64,000 nucleotides of DNA from RUG369 sp050949645. GTDB lineage: Bacteria; Planctomycetota; Planctomycetia; Pirellulales; Thermoguttaceae. Below the pieces are notes generated by a model. That model worked only from the letters and a program-made list of their open reading frames with translations. It was not told the origin of the DNA and did not search any database. Of this stretch, positions 62,318 through 64,000 are shown one piece after another (positions within the stretch are counted from its first letter, which is position 1; every line of letters starts with the position of its first letter). The stretch spans positions 372,001 to 436,000 of the forward strand of contig JBMNGC010000001.1 of the NCBI GenBank assembly GCA_050949645.1. The letters run 5' to 3'. The position numbers and the translations under genes were made by a program.

Positions 62318-63679
62318 TTATCGCCGCGCCTCATCCGGATTGGTCTGTGTTTCGGGTTCTGGCATGGGCTCGTTTGCGATATCTGTTCTGACGGAGGCCT
62401 TGAATGTTTTGGACATGTGTTCCTCGAGTGTCGAGGCGGAATCGTCGTAGCGAGATAGAAAAAGGACGGCGATCCCCAGTTCGTCTGCGAGGGGGAGTCC
62501 TTCTTCGACTCCGAGAACGGAGAACGCCGTGGCAAACGCGTCAGATTGGGCGCAGGAGAGTTCATTGCCGTCGGTGGAAACAACGGAGACAGAGCCAAGA
62601 ATGTTTTCGGGCTCATCGTTGACGTCGACCATCTCGGTTGGTCGTCCGGAGCGCGGATCGACCAAATGAGAGATCCTCAAGTTGCCAATTTGCAAGTGGT
62701 TATTGTAATCGCCGCTGGTCGCGAGTACGCTACTTTTTTCTTCAGAGCCGAAGTAGAGATAGCGGTACATATCAGGAATATAGCGGGCCGCGATCTCGGA
62801 CGAGACGACTTCAGGCCTTTGGACGCCGAGAGTCCAGTCTTTGACTTCACCAGTGTGCGAGTCGAATTTTTTACCGCGGCATCGGATTTCGCCGCCGACG
62901 TCGATGAGGTAATCTTCGATTTCTTCTTTCTCGAGCGCGTCGGCGACGACGTCGACTGCATAGCCCTTAGCGATGCTGGAGAGATCGATCGAGAGATCGG
63001 GGACGGTTTTTTTCAGGGCGGGCTCAGGTTCGAATCGAACTTGCAATTTATCGTATCCGACGCGGCTTCTCAACGCGTTAATTTCTTCGTCGGTGGGGAA
63101 GGAGACAAGCGCAGATTTATTCGGACCGAAGCGATACAGGTCAACGAGAGGGGCGACGGTTATGTCGAAGGCGCCGTCGGTTTTGGCGGATACGTCCTGC
63201 GCGATCGAAACCATTTTCGCAAGATCTTCTGAGACAGGGAACCAGTCCGTGGATTTACTACGATTGAACCGGGAGACCTCAGAATCGGCGCGGTAAGTTG
63301 AGGCGGAGGCGTCGATTTTGTCGAGCTCGCGTTGGACTATTCGAGAAAGGAGCGCCTCGCAGGAATCGATAATCTCATCTTCAGGCTGATCCAGAAGTTG
63401 TTTGTTTTTACCAGAGTCGCTCTCGTAATTGAGTTTTACCAGGCGCGCGCTACTCGAAACGATTGCCGCATGCCACTGCGTTCCCATCGTCTTGCCAACA
63501 ATTTTGAAGGTCTGGCGCGCAGAATCGTCTTCTCGAGGTTTATCGAGATAAGGTTTCACCGTAAAGTAGACGAGTCCGAGGACGAGCAAAACCCTGATGA
63601 TCATAGAGAACGAGGATTTGTTTTGCGGTTCCTGCTGCTGATCGGAGTCTGTTGATTTTTTCGTAGCTTCTGTCGACAT
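62318..63679 (-). CDS. apbE: FAD:protein FMN transferase (ApbE family)
   Basis: 453 residues; an N-terminal membrane anchor (~26-42, IIRVLLVLGLVYFTVKP) follows a charged leader. ApbE motifs: MGTQWHA, DASASTYRADSEVSRFN, TDGAFDITVAPLVDLYRFG, DLSSIAKGYAVD, YLIDVGGEIRCRG, and the Mg/flavin site near the end (SDAFATAFSVLG, canonical aDalsTalfvmG). It moves FMN from FAD to a Thr of target proteins, such as Na+-translocating NADH dehydrogenase or Rnf subunits, outside the cytoplasm; no such target is in the window. The family usually has ~340 residues, and this one has a longer N-terminus. Downstream of queA by 50 bp. Confidence 0.92.
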   Translation of the reverse strand: MSTEATKKSTDSDQQQEPQNKSSFSMIIRVLLVLGLVYFTVKPYLDKPREDDSARQTFKIVGKTMGTQWHAAIVSSSARLVKLNYESDSGKNKQLLDQPEDEIIDSCEALLSRIVQRELDKIDASASTYRADSEVSRFNRSKSTDWFPVSEDLAKMVSIAQDVSAKTDGAFDITVAPLVDLYRFGPNKSALVSFPTDEEINALRSRVGYDKLQVRFEPEPALKKTVPDLSIDLSSIAKGYAVDVVADALEKEEIEDYLIDVGGEIRCRGKKFDSHTGEVKDWTLGVQRPEVVSSEIAARYIPDMYRYLYFGSEEKSSVLATSGDYNNHLQIGNLRISHLVDPRSGRPTEMVDVNDEPENILGSVSVVSTDGNELSCAQSDAFATAFSVLGVEEGLPLADELGIAVLFLSRYDDSASTLEEHMSKTFKASVRTDIANEPMPEPETQTNPDEARR

Positions 63680-63729
63680 TGGAAAATCCTAAATCGTTGA
63701 ACAGTCGTTTTGGGGGTGGGAGCGCGACG

Positions 63730-64000
63730 TCACAAAATGAGCATTGCGTCGCCGTAGCTGTAGAAGCGGTAATCATCGGCAATCGCCACTTCGTAGGCGC
63801 GCTTGATGAGTTCGTCGCCGCCGAAGGTGCGAATGAGGATAATAAGCGTCGATTTCGGGAGATGAAAATTGGTGAAGATGGCGTCCACCGTCTTAAAATT
63901 ATATGGCGGGCGGATGAAGAGATCCGTCTGGCCCGTGAACGCGCGGAGTTTGTAGTCGTTGAGTCCGGTCGAGTCGATCGTTCCGTCAGGTTTGACATTG
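63730..64000 (-). CDS. queA: tRNA preQ1(34) S-adenosylmethionine ribosyltransferase-isomerase, 3' part
   Basis: Partial; 89 residues reach the right edge and the stop is TGA at 63732-63730. The C-terminal QueA signature is clear: DLFIRPPYNFKTVDAIFTNFHLPKSTL and the end YRFYSYGDAMLIL. The enzyme adds the ribosyl part of S-adenosylmethionine to preQ1 at the tRNA anticodon in queuosine synthesis. It is upstream of apbE on the same strand. The N-terminal two thirds lie outside the window. Confidence 0.95.
   Translation of the reverse strand, partial: NVKPDGTIDSTGLNDYKLRAFTGQTDLFIRPPYNFKTVDAIFTNFHLPKSTLIILIRTFGGDELIKRAYEVAIADDYRFYSYGDAMLIL

Noticed and set aside
63025..63050. GGTTCGAATCG stretch like a tRNA T-loop
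   Set aside because: It lies inside the apbE coding frame and no cloverleaf can be formed around it.
63540..63998. Minus-strand 152-codon open frame at the right edge
   Set aside because: The frame next to it encodes the unmistakable C-terminus of QueA and ends at 63730; this one is its shadow.

Overview
The window looks like chromosomal DNA of a member of the Planctomycetota, most likely an anaerobic or microaerophilic Pirellulales/Thermoguttaceae-type lineage such as those found in gut or rumen (inference). The lineage call rests on several signs. Two giant secreted proteins carry the planctomycete N-terminal extracellular motif (LE-[EK]-R-[EQ]-[ML]-L) just after the start. There is a DUF1573 protein, a VIT-vWA protein, secreted proteins with FG-GAP-type propellers, and a cytochrome-like domain with a CX4CH motif. 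Rubrerythrin and a three-domain NifU point to an oxygen-sensitive, Fe-S-rich physiology. An outer-membrane beta-barrel protein and GH78 fit a Gram-negative polysaccharide degrader. No rRNA, tRNA, CRISPR array, insertion sequence or phage gene was recognised.

Layout. 1-4.6 kb: the tail of an unidentified gene, then a co-oriented secreted trio: LolA-like/thioredoxin-like/propeller protein, cytochrome-like protein, and TPR plus degenerate CHAT. 8.8-14.9 kb: lid-less Hsp70, DUF1573 protein, four-domain ribosomal protein S1, and a coiled-coil membrane protein. 15-19.5 kb (minus): a giant Fn3-repeat surface protein with four near-identical 522-bp units. 20-31.5 kb: a small membrane protein plus hemE, a long coiled-coil protein, purE, a TIM-barrel glycosidase-like protein, nifU, rubrerythrin, an outer-membrane beta-barrel protein, a membrane-anchored protein, and a VanZ-Nudix fusion. 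31.7-45.2 kb: a metalloprotease with a coiled-coil insert, an SbcD-like/YhaN-like pair, and a giant cohesin/dockerin-like surface protein. 45.3-49.7 kb (minus): a NarL-type regulator, STAS antagonist and anti-sigma kinase, then a VIT-vWA protein. 50.3-56 kb: GH78 rhamnosidase and a FlaA1/CapD-type sugar nucleotide enzyme. 56-64 kb (minus): an acidic membrane protein, an AddA/RecB-type helicase-nuclease, ApbE, and the 3' part of queA.

How the genes work together. The window mixes housekeeping (hemE, purE, rpsA, queA, nifU, addA-like) with cell-surface and polysaccharide functions: two giant adhesin/scaffold-like proteins, GH78, the FlaA1-like enzyme, the beta-barrel, VIT-vWA and the metalloprotease. 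The most unusual feature is repeated loss of catalytic residues in recognisable folds. The SbcD-like subunit next to the YhaN-like ATPase has lost essentially every metal-ligand motif. The CHAT domain has lost its His/Cys dyad and sits in a secreted protein. The thioredoxin-like domain has no CXXC. Strong hairpin-plus-T terminators separate most units, so operon limits are fairly clear. All family calls come from reading motifs in the translated sequence; no database search was possible.
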